NCBI GenBank assembly: GCA_903874585.1
Contig: CAIQSY010000207.1
Coordinates: forward strand, 1 to 8,540
Origin: an uncultured Chlorobiaceae bacterium
GTDB lineage: Bacteria > Bacteroidota > Chlorobiia > Chlorobiales > Chlorobiaceae
Length of the DNA: 8,540 nucleotides
Direction of reading: 5' to 3'
Part shown: in pieces, positions 1-7,700 of the stretch
Layout of the letters: each line of letters opens with the position of its first letter
Position numbering within the stretch: position 1 is the first letter of the stretch
Translations under genes and position numbers: made by a program
The notes under the pieces: generated by a model
What the model saw: the letters and a program-made list of their open reading frames with translations, nothing else
Told to the model about the DNA's origin: nothing
Database searches by the model: none

Positions 1-1235
1 AGCTCCATAATACGCAATCCCATTGTTGACTCTACCCCTGACTCTACCCCTGACTCTACCCCTGACTCTACCCCTGACTCTACCCCTGACTCTACCCCTG
101 ACTGGGCCCCCAAGGTTTTTGCATCACCATTCAGCACCTCTTCCTCCAGCGCAAGGGCTTCCTGTGATACAGGAAAGGTCGTCCGAATGAAATGGGTAGA
201 GAAGGTGTAGGCTTCACGTGGGTAAGCTTTGAGAATCCGGGGCATTCCGGAGCCAAGGTATTCAACCATAGCAAGATCCTTGAAGGCCCGCATCAGGGTT
301 TTGTTGCGGGGCATGGAGTATCCGGCAAAAAAATCATCCTGCTCAGTGCCAGGGTGAACGGCACCTGCTGAGGTAATTTCCAGCCGATCAGTAAAAATTT
401 CAAACTTCGGCACCAGTTCGGTACTGTAGTCGTTATGAATGATGGCATTGATCACAGCTTCACGAAGGGCGACCTTGTTCCACAGGCTTCGGCTGATACG
501 CTCACGGGAAGTTATTTTATTGATGATACGATTTTCGACTCCCTCCAGACGGTCGAGTATCTGCTTGCAGCTTTTAACAAGGCAACAGAAGCCGTAATCC
601 TTGCTCTCAAGCAGATCAACCCTGTCAGCGCCTGCATATTTCGCCACCTGCACAGAGTTGCCGTTTTGATCGGCCAGCAGATAGCCTGCATAGTTATAGC
701 CGCCATCCTCGGTGGTCAGTTCAAGATTGTCTGCGAATTTGTCGCCGAGGGTAAGGCCTGCCTCCTGATAGTAGATTTTAAGCTGCTCAAAGCTGAGATC
801 CTGCCGCAGAGAACGGATACGGGCAATGGAGTTACGCGTACGCCGGGCAAAAAGCTCTTCAATCATACGCAGCGACATGGGCTCACTGGCGCTGCCAATA
901 CGGATGAAACATCCTTTTTCCGACATGCCAAACCGACGCAGGTAATATGGCTTTTCGGTACCACTGGCAACGATGATTTTAACAATATCTTTGCCATCAC
1001 GGGTTTCGTGAATGACATCGAACAAACCAAGGCATGAGGGCTGAATATTATGTTTGAGGCGATCCTTGATGGCAAGCTGCAGAGCATCGCACTCAGAAAC
1101 ACCATAGCAAGATCCATACTTGTCAATACCGATATAGATAATGCCGCCATCATGATAGTTCAAAAATGCGATGACCTCCTTTTCAAGTCCATCAGTCAGC
1201 TCGCGCTTGTATTCAATGCGGTTATTTTCCATCAT
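1..1235 (-). CDS. AlbA_2 (Schlafen-like) and GHKL-ATPase domain protein, linked to hsdR; C-terminus outside window
   Basis: An unbroken frame of 411 codons runs from ATG at 1235 off the left edge with no stop, so the gene is 3'-partial. Residues about 3-125 fit an AlbA_2/Schlafen domain: E3 and E8 flank IEYK, followed by EKEVIAFLNYHDGG and IIYIGIDK. Residues about 250-350 fit the ATPase-like domain of COG2865 'putative transcriptional regulators' (HATPase_c_4): the N-box LREAVINAIIHNDY has E259, N263 and D269, and a glycine-rich GSGMPRIL starts at 328. Residues 380-403 are six GVES repeats, and TMGLRIME after them probably opens a C-terminal winged helix. The start is a double ATG (1235 and 1232), one base after the hsdR stop, with no clear Shine-Dalgarno sequence, which suggests translational coupling. 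Members of this family occur as accessory genes in type I restriction loci. Regulator, RNA-binding or nuclease roles are all possible; the function is unproven. Confidence 0.88.
   Translation of the reverse strand, partial: MMENNRIEYKRELTDGLEKEVIAFLNYHDGGIIYIGIDKYGSCYGVSECDALQLAIKDRLKHNIQPSCLGLFDVIHETRDGKDIVKIIVASGTEKPYYLRRFGMSEKGCFIRIGSASEPMSLRMIEELFARRTRNSIARIRSLRQDLSFEQLKIYYQEAGLTLGDKFADNLELTTEDGGYNYAGYLLADQNGNSVQVAKYAGADRVDLLESKDYGFCCLVKSCKQILDRLEGVENRIINKITSRERISRSLWNKVALREAVINAIIHNDYSTELVPKFEIFTDRLEITSAGAVHPGTEQDDFFAGYSMPRNKTLMRAFKDLAMVEYLGSGMPRILKAYPREAYTFSTHFIRTTFPVSQEALALEEEVLNGDAKTLGAQSGVESGVESGVESGVESGVESGVESTMGLRIME
27..103 (-). repeat. 12-bp tandem repeat, six exact copies plus a partial, coding for GVES
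   Basis: The unit TGACTCTACCCC (plus strand) occurs six times without mismatch at 27-98, followed by the partial unit TGACT at 99-103. It lies in frame in the AlbA_2 gene, and each unit adds Gly-Val-Glu-Ser on the minus strand. Every copy uses identical codons (GGG GTA GAG TCA), so the array is conserved at DNA level and not just in protein. Because the unit is a multiple of three, gain or loss of copies changes linker length without shifting frame. It separates the ATPase-like domain from what is probably the C-terminal DNA-binding segment. Confidence 0.97.
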
Positions 1236-1236
1236 G

Positions 1237-4074
1237 TTATGCTGCCAGTTGTTCGGCCAGAGCCAGGATTTCGTTAATTTCAGACGGGGAGAAGACTCCT
1301 CGAATGCCTTGCGGGTGTATCACGGTAAAGGGTGCGTTGATGAGGTCTCTCTTCTCTACCTTTTCGCGCTCTATAATGAAGTTTTTGAGCAGGTTTAAAA
1401 AGTCCAGTTGGCGACTTGAAAGGTTGGTGTGCTGCTGGATAAACTGATCGAACGCATCGGCAACTGTTTCAGGGAAACTCTTGAGAATTTCAATGCCAAG
1501 AATATGGCGAATGAACTGGATGAAGTGTGCCTTGCGGTTTTTATAGACGGAACGTAAAAGCTCTTCGGTAATGTGCGGATGCTCTTCGTGGAGCAGCTCG
1601 GCCAGCTCAGTGGCCTCTTCAGGTGAAATCTCTTTGCCCTCCTTGATTTTTGAGAGGATCGGATTCTCTGTTGTCAGTTCGGTAATCAGCGCCTCAACCA
1701 TTTCGCGGTAACGTGTTATGCTGACCGCCTCATTCCCCGGGCCAAATTCTACCATCTCTTTATGGTGGAGAAGATCCTGCAAATTCAGGTGGACTTGGCC
1801 GATGGCGCTGCTGTCAACTTCGCGAAATTTCATCAACGGTGAGAGCTTTTCAATCAGCTCGTCGAAGCTCTCTTCGGTTGCCACGATCCAGAACCGCTTC
1901 GTTTGAGCTGCCCTGATGAGGCGCTCTTCCTGTTGCACAAAGCCGACGCTGAGGGGAAGCTGGCTGATCTGCTCGGCAATGCCGTCACTGAGCGTGTCGT
2001 ACCGCTCCTGTTGATGGCGAAGTTTTGCCAGTGAAATCTCCACGATGTCGCGCTCAAAACGCATCGCTTTAAAATCAGCGTCTGAGACGGTTCTGAAGAG
2101 CGGCTTGACCTCGCTTCTCAGATAGTCCAGCTTGTGCTGCGTGACAGAGAGCCAGAAGTTCTCCTCTTCCAAAGGGTAAAGAAGCGATGCAGCCTCTTTG
2201 ATAACCACCGAGGTGTGCGGCAACTCGGCAATCTGCTTGCGGAGTTTTACCACTTCCCGCTCTGCAATGGCGGTATTGCCGGTTGAGAGAGCAGACTCAA
2301 TTTTGTCGAGCCGAAGCCCGAAGAGTTTCACCGGAAGCGGCAGTTGTTGTTTGATCTCTTTGCCTTTGGGTTGAAGCTTGAAGTATTCAAAGTTGTCCCA
2401 GCAATCCAGAATCAGGAACAGCTCTTTTTCGGTACACCACGGTTTGATTTTAGCGGGTTCAAGAAGCCGTGTGCCTCGGCCAATCATCTGCCAGAATTTT
2501 GTGTAGGAGTAAACTGGTTTGACGAAGACCAGATTCACCAGTTCCCGGATATCAATGCCGGTATCGAGCATATCGACACTGATGGCGATGCGGGGCATAT
2601 CGCAGTTCGTGAACTGGTCGAGCAAGCCTCCCTTGCCGTAAACGCGAGGGTCGTCGGAGACCAGAACCTTGGCAAGTTCACCCTTGTATTGCGGGTAGAG
2701 TTTGTCGAATATCTCCTCAATTCGGCGGGCATGAGCGATGGTGGCGCAGAAAAATATGGTTTTACCGGGAAGAACGCCGTTCTGGTCTTTGATGCACTCC
2801 TCCATAAACTCTTTGACAATCAGGCTGTTTGTCCCCCGATTGATCACCTGTTTTTCGAGTTGCGTGCCTTCAAAGTTGATCTCTTCGATATCCTTGCCTT
2901 CAAGAATCAGCTTTTTCTGATCTTCAAGGGAGATGGTCCGCTTGCTGATGCCCTCCATCTGGAATTTCGTCTGGATTTTCATCACCTGAAAATTGCTCAG
3001 ATAAGGAGGGATGTGGTTCACCGCCTCTTCGTAGGTGTAGGCAAAGGTTGGAAGGCCATCTTCGCAGTGAAAGAGGTTGAAGGTGTTGTGGTCAAGAATA
3101 TCGGTCGGGGTTGCCGTCAGCCCAAGAGTGACCGTTTTGAAGTAATCAAGGATTTCGCCGTAGGTGTTGTAGATGGAGCGATGGCTCTCATCAATGACAA
3201 GAAAGTCAAAGAAATATGGCGAGATGTGCGACGATTCATCCCTGACAAGATTGAGCATGGTGGGATAGGTCGCAATGTAAATGCGGCGATCTTTTGCAAA
3301 AACCTTTTCGCCCGTGTTAGGCCAGCGAGGTTCGTTGGGCAGATGCTCCTTGAAGGCAGAGAGTGCCTGTTCCCGCAAGGCAATGCGGTCAACCAGAAAG
3401 AGAATTTTTTCGGCATGTCCGCCACGCATCAAGGCATCAATCAGAGCAATACAGGTGCGGGTTTTCCCCGTGCCTGTGGCCATAACCAGAAGGAAATCCC
3501 GCTTTTTCTGCTCAATGGCTTCAAGGACAGAGCGAATGGCACGAATTTGATAATCGCGCCCGGCAATGGCTGTGTTGATCAGCTCCCCGGTGAGAGGCTT
3601 GCGGCTCTTGCGAATATATTGGAAGCGCTCAAGGTCGTCACGGGTTGGAAAGCCGATAACCTTTCGAGGCGGGTAGTTGTCGAGATCCCAGAAAAAGATT
3701 TCAAGACCATTGGTATAAAAACAGAACGGGATTTCGGTGCCCAACTGCCTCTGGATATGAACACAATACTGCCGCGCCTGTTCACGCCCAATGGCTGCAT
3801 CACAACTGGATTTTTTTGCTTCAACAACGGCAATTGGCTTGCCATCCTTGCCCAGCAGAACATAATCACTGAACTGATGATGCCCTTCGTACAAAATGGA
3901 GTGTTCGTGGACGCCGTTGCGCACTCCTTCAGGCAAACCGACAAGAATGTCGAACTCCTCCACAACCTGGGTTGGATCGTTCACGCTCCAGCCAGCCTGC
4001 AGTAACAGCTTGTCAATCAATTCGATGCGAGTGTGCTGCTCGTTTTGCATGGTGTGTGGAGTGGTTGCATTCAT
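1237..4074 (-). CDS. hsdR: Type I restriction-modification system, restriction/translocase subunit R (EcoEI-like)
   Basis: This 945-residue protein is the motor and nuclease subunit of a type I R-M complex. With HsdM2HsdS it translocates unmodified DNA by ATP hydrolysis and cuts at a distance. The N-terminal PD-(D/E)XK nuclease is visible as D70, then E85-A-K87 in PIAVVEAKKS. The SF2 helicase core follows in order: Q176 in DYQIRAI, Walker A ATGTGKT (199-205), DESH (295-298), TATP (320-323), FFCAT (441-445), DMLDTGID (501-508) and QMIGRGTR (529-536). The region from about 790 to 945, including FIRHILG and INAPF, resembles the EcoEI_R_C domain that contacts the methylase. All motifs are intact, so the gene looks functional. 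The ATG at 4074 has no good Shine-Dalgarno sequence; ATG at 4050 (M9) is an alternative start with no better one. The gene follows a terminator, so it probably begins its own transcription unit, and it is tightly linked to the AlbA_2 gene downstream. Neither hsdM nor hsdS is present in the window. Confidence 0.97.
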   Translation of the reverse strand: MNATTPHTMQNEQHTRIELIDKLLLQAGWSVNDPTQVVEEFDILVGLPEGVRNGVHEHSILYEGHHQFSDYVLLGKDGKPIAVVEAKKSSCDAAIGREQARQYCVHIQRQLGTEIPFCFYTNGLEIFFWDLDNYPPRKVIGFPTRDDLERFQYIRKSRKPLTGELINTAIAGRDYQIRAIRSVLEAIEQKKRDFLLVMATGTGKTRTCIALIDALMRGGHAEKILFLVDRIALREQALSAFKEHLPNEPRWPNTGEKVFAKDRRIYIATYPTMLNLVRDESSHISPYFFDFLVIDESHRSIYNTYGEILDYFKTVTLGLTATPTDILDHNTFNLFHCEDGLPTFAYTYEEAVNHIPPYLSNFQVMKIQTKFQMEGISKRTISLEDQKKLILEGKDIEEINFEGTQLEKQVINRGTNSLIVKEFMEECIKDQNGVLPGKTIFFCATIAHARRIEEIFDKLYPQYKGELAKVLVSDDPRVYGKGGLLDQFTNCDMPRIAISVDMLDTGIDIRELVNLVFVKPVYSYTKFWQMIGRGTRLLEPAKIKPWCTEKELFLILDCWDNFEYFKLQPKGKEIKQQLPLPVKLFGLRLDKIESALSTGNTAIAEREVVKLRKQIAELPHTSVVIKEAASLLYPLEEENFWLSVTQHKLDYLRSEVKPLFRTVSDADFKAMRFERDIVEISLAKLRHQQERYDTLSDGIAEQISQLPLSVGFVQQEERLIRAAQTKRFWIVATEESFDELIEKLSPLMKFREVDSSAIGQVHLNLQDLLHHKEMVEFGPGNEAVSITRYREMVEALITELTTENPILSKIKEGKEISPEEATELAELLHEEHPHITEELLRSVYKNRKAHFIQFIRHILGIEILKSFPETVADAFDQFIQQHTNLSSRQLDFLNLLKNFIIEREKVEKRDLINAPFTVIHPQGIRGVFSPSEINEILALAEQLAA

Positions 4075-4215
4075 CGTAACATATCGGTGAATGATGAAGA
4101 TACACCATGTTTATGGAAGAACACAGAAAGAGGCGCCCTTCACAAAGCACCTCTTTTTGTTTCTCATGCACATTCAGTAGTCGCGGAATAAACTTCGATA
4201 GAGCACGACCAGATT
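4075..4215 (-). other. Intergenic region between dksA-family gene and hsdR
   Basis: These 141 bases hold the terminator hairpin and the 5' flank of hsdR. Between the hairpin and the hsdR ATG (4075-4124) I looked for a sigma70-type promoter and a ribosome binding site and found neither in convincing form. TATCTT and TATGTT can be read as weak -10 boxes but have no matching -35 box. I found no small ORF or RNA here. If the restriction genes were acquired, one edge of the acquired DNA probably falls in or near this gap. Confidence 0.5.
4125..4160 (-). terminator. Probable intrinsic terminator after the dksA-family gene
   Basis: Arms 4127-4136 (AAAGAGGCGC) and 4147-4156 (GCACCTCTTT) enclose a 10-base loop. 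On the minus-strand transcript the single non-Watson-Crick position (4134/4149) becomes a U·G wobble, giving a continuous 10-bp stem that can be extended at its base. The minus-strand tail is only modestly U-rich. The plus-strand reading has a C/A mismatch but a better T-run (TTTTTGTTT), so the element could act weakly in both directions. It sits in the 141-base gap between the dksA-family stop and the hsdR start, separating the two transcription units. Confidence 0.65.
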
Positions 4216-4650
4216 CTACTTTTTCCCCTGCTTGAACTCAATTCGTACTGAGGTGTGCGGCACTGCCTCAAGCCGTTTTTTCGGGATAGGTTTGCCTGAC
4301 TTGATGCAAATACCATAGGTTTTGTTGCGGATACGATCGATCGCCTGATCAATGTAGGTGATATACTTCTCATCGCGGGCGATAAACATGAAGCGCTGTT
4401 CACGATCCATGGTATCCGTGCCATGATCGGCCATGTGCGTGGAGTAGTTCGAATTGATAGAATCCTCGACGTTCTCATCAGAGAGTGAAGAGCGCAGAAT
4501 ATCGAGATCACGCAACACCTCTTCGCGTCTTTTCAGCAATAAGTGCTTGAAATGAGCGAGTTCCTCATCAGTCAAATAGGTTTTTGTCAGCACAGGTTCA
4601 TCCATAATTTCCTCTTCTTTGCTGAGGGTGCTCTCTTTTTTCTTCACCAT
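4216..4650 (-). CDS. TraR/DksA-family transcriptional regulator with degenerate zinc finger
   Basis: This 144-residue protein belongs to the DksA/TraR family, whose members bind RNA polymerase through the secondary channel and tune transcription initiation. A charged N-terminal tail precedes a predicted coiled coil (about 25-105). Its tip carries GTDTMDREQRF, comparable to the DxxDxA tip of E. coli DksA but with Glu in place of the Ala. The C-terminal finger keeps its shape (YGIC..SGKPIPKKRLEAVPH) but only the first of the four zinc cysteines (C115). The others are S118, R136 and F139, so zinc binding is unlikely. This pattern is common, as I recall, in Bacteroidota/Chlorobiota homologues. 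The start at 4650 is chosen because AAGG lies 7 bases upstream; a frame extension to 4704 lacks support. A second ATG at 4605, preceded by GAGG, is an alternative start. The gene lies 74 bases after ileS, probably co-transcribed with it, and is followed by a hairpin terminator. Confidence 0.9.
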   Translation of the reverse strand: MVKKKESTLSKEEEIMDEPVLTKTYLTDEELAHFKHLLLKRREEVLRDLDILRSSLSDENVEDSINSNYSTHMADHGTDTMDREQRFMFIARDEKYITYIDQAIDRIRNKTYGICIKSGKPIPKKRLEAVPHTSVRIEFKQGKK

Positions 4651-4657
4651 AATAAAA

Positions 4658-4661
4658 CCTT
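4658..4661 (-). promoter_or_regulatory. Ribosome binding site of the TraR/DksA-family gene
   Basis: AAGG on the minus strand, with seven bases to the ATG at 4650. It decides the start in favour of MVKKKES over the longer reading from 4704. A competing purine-rich site (AAGAGGAA) precedes the internal ATG at 4605. Confidence 0.6.
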
Positions 4662-4724
4662 GTTTTCTTGTTCTCACAGAATTCCGTACAGAAATGAAGT
4701 GCAATAATACTACTAACCTTCACA

Positions 4725-7700
4725 CTATTCAAGTAATAAGCGGCAGATTTCACCATTAATTAACTCCTCTTTGCCTGTTGAGGATGTTGCTGCATCGAGC
4801 AAATGGAGACGCAACGCTGTCGCAAGTGTTTCGGAGGCAATGTACGCCTCATTCGCTTTCACCGCCTCATAGAGTTTGGGCGAACAGTGCAGCGTGAGTG
4901 CAATGCGGTCAATAATTTCGAGACCACTCTCCTTACGAAGCGCCTGAATGCGGCTGACCAACTCGCGCGCCAAGCCCTGCATCTCAAGATCCTCGGTCAT
5001 CTCCGTATCAAGCGCGACCATAATGCCATGCGCTTCATCGGAGGCAACAAGCCACCCTTCGATATCCTCGTGCATGATCTCGACATCCTCACGCTTCAGA
5101 TCGAAGACTCTGCCATCCACATCAAACGGCAACTCGCCAGCTTGTTCAAGCTGTGCAATCTGCTTATGGCTCATCATTCTGATCCCTTCCGCCAAGATTT
5201 TCATCTCTTTGCCAAAACGTGGCCCGAGCGACTTGAAGTTTGGCTTCACCTTTTTGCTGATAACCGAACCGTCCTCCTCGATATACTCAATCTTCTGGAC
5301 GTTGACCTCTTCCATAATGATATCGCCAACAAGACGATACTCCTCTTTTGATGCCGCATCACTGACGGAAAGCAGAATGCGTTTGAGCGGCTGACGAACC
5401 TTGATGGAAGCCTTCTCGCGCATGGTGCGCACCAGCGAAGTAATAATCTGCGCCTTCTTCATGCGGTGCTCAAGAGGACGATCAATCACCTCAAGATCAA
5501 GTAGTGGAAAATCGGCAAGATGCACAGACTCGCACATTTCAAGCTTGCTGATGCCGTTCAGATTCAAATACATACGTTCGGCTAAAAACGGAGTCACCGG
5601 AGCCAGAAGTTTTGCCACTGTTACAAGGCAACTATAGAGCGTCTGATAAGCACCAATTTTATCGGGTCCCATATCGCTTTTCCAGAACCGCTTCCGAGAG
5701 CGGCGAATATACCAGTTTGAAAGATCATCAACGGTAAAATCGTTAATGAGTCTGACAGCGCCAGTGATATCGTACTGCTCCATACGAAGCTGAACACTCT
5801 CAATCAGCGTGTTCAAGCAGGAGAGCACCCAGCGATCAAGCTCGGAACGCTCGTTAACCGCAATGTTCGGCTCTGCAAAGGTAAAGCCATCAACATTGGC
5901 GTAGAGCACAAAGAAATTGTAGCTGTTGATGAAGGCACGGAAAAACTTGCGCTGTTCCTCCTCAATCTCGTCAGTATTGAACGATTTTGCTCTCCACGGC
6001 GGGCTGCTCACCATCAAATACCAGCGAAGTGCATCGGCACCATAACGCTCCATCGTCTCAAAAGGATCAACAACATTACCTTTCGACTTCGACATTTTCT
6101 GGCCACTTTTGTCGAGAATAAGGCTATTGACAATCAGGTTTTTATAGGCTGGTTTGTCGAAAATAAGCGTAGCGATGGCATGGAGTGTGTAGAACCATCC
6201 TCTGGTCTGATCGACCCCTTCGGCAATGAAATCGGCTGGGAACATTTTGTCGAACAGCTCGCGATTCTCGAATGGATAGTGCAACTGCGCAAAAGGCATT
6301 GAACCACTGTCGAACCAGACATCAATCAGCTCAGGCGTACGGTTAAAGCGTTTGCCATTGCGGATGAAATAGACTCTATCAACAAACGGCTTGTGCAGAT
6401 CAAGTTCAACCAGCTCTCTATCAAGCGCATCGCCGAGGAGAAGCTGCTCACCTTCAATATCGATAAAACCCTCGCGCAACTCCGCAACTGAGCCGACCGC
6501 AAACATTTTTCCCGAAGCAGCATCATCACCAATAACAAAATCCTCCGACACCCAGAGCGGCAGTGGTGAACCCCAAAAACGCTCACGCGAAAGCGCCCAA
6601 TCCTTGTTCTCCTCCAGCCAGTTGCCAAAACGGCCGGTGCCAATTTCAGGCGGGCACCAGTTGATGGTTTTGTTGAGTTCCACCATTCGGGCAGCAATCG
6701 AGGTTGTGCGGATGTACCAAGACTCACGCGCGTAATAGATTACCGGCACATCATAGCGCCACGAATAGGGATAGGTGTGGGTAATCATCTCCTTGCGATA
6801 CAACTTCCCTGCCCTTTTGAGCTGCTCAATAATCAGCGGATCGGTATCCTTGAAAAACATACCGTCGTAATCGCTGACCTCAGCGGTAAAGCAGCCGTTA
6901 CGGGCAACAGGCTGGAGCATTGGTAAATCGTATTTCTTGGCAATCTCATAGTCATCGGCACCAAAAGCGGGAGCTATATGAACAATACCAGTACCATCTT
7001 CTGTGGAGACAAAAGAGCCTGCAGTAACATACCAGCACTTTTTTTCAGGCTGGATGTAGGTAAACAATGGCTCATATTCCAGACCTTCAAGATCACGCCC
7101 TTTCAGCTCGGCAACAACGTTCCAGAGAGATTCTCCTTCTTCGTTTTTCTCCTGAAGCACCGAGAGACGCGACTTTGCAAGAAGCAGCACTTCACCACTC
7201 TCCGTATGAGCAACCTTGACGTAATCAATATCCGAACCGACACAAAGCGCCACATTGGAAATAAGCGTCCACGGCGTGGTTGTCCAAACCAGCAGCGACT
7301 CTTCAGAATTCTTGATTTTGAACTTCACGTAGATACTTGGATCCTTAACCTCTTTGTAGCCAAGTGCAAGCTCATGCGAACTCAGCACTGTCTCGGATTT
7401 GGGATCCTGCGGGACAATTTTATAATCTTTGTAGATAAGCCCTTTGTCGAAAATAGTTTTCAGCGCCCACCAGACTGACTCGATGTAGTCGTTCGTGCAG
7501 GTGATGTAGGGATTATCCATATCAACCCAGTAGCCCATACGCTCAGTCAGCTTTCCCCACCCTTCACGATTATCGTCAATATGATGGTACACCAGCGCAC
7601 GAGCTTCGGCGTTGAACTCGCCATCGCCATACTCAACAACCTGCGACTTGTTTTTCAAGCCAAGCTTTTTCTCCACCGCAATCTCGACCGGCAATCCGTG

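Noticed and set aside
27..103. Possible CRISPR array
   Set aside because: The 12-bp units are directly adjacent, with no spacers, and lie in frame inside a gene.
435..1153. Short frames on both strands across 435-1153 that could suggest a broken gene
   Set aside because: Reading the minus strand from ATG 1235 gives one uninterrupted frame to the window edge with AlbA_2 and ATPase motifs in order, so there is no frameshift and these frames are shadows.
2344..4005. Long open frame of 553 codons on the plus strand
   Set aside because: It lies wholly antisense to hsdR, whose domains are all intact. Its protein has no recognisable motif, so it is a by-product of hsdR codon use.
4651..4704. N-terminal extension of the TraR/DksA-family protein to 4704
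   Set aside because: The added residues (MHFISVRNS...) do not look like family sequence and no ribosome binding site precedes them. AAGG is well placed for ATG 4650.
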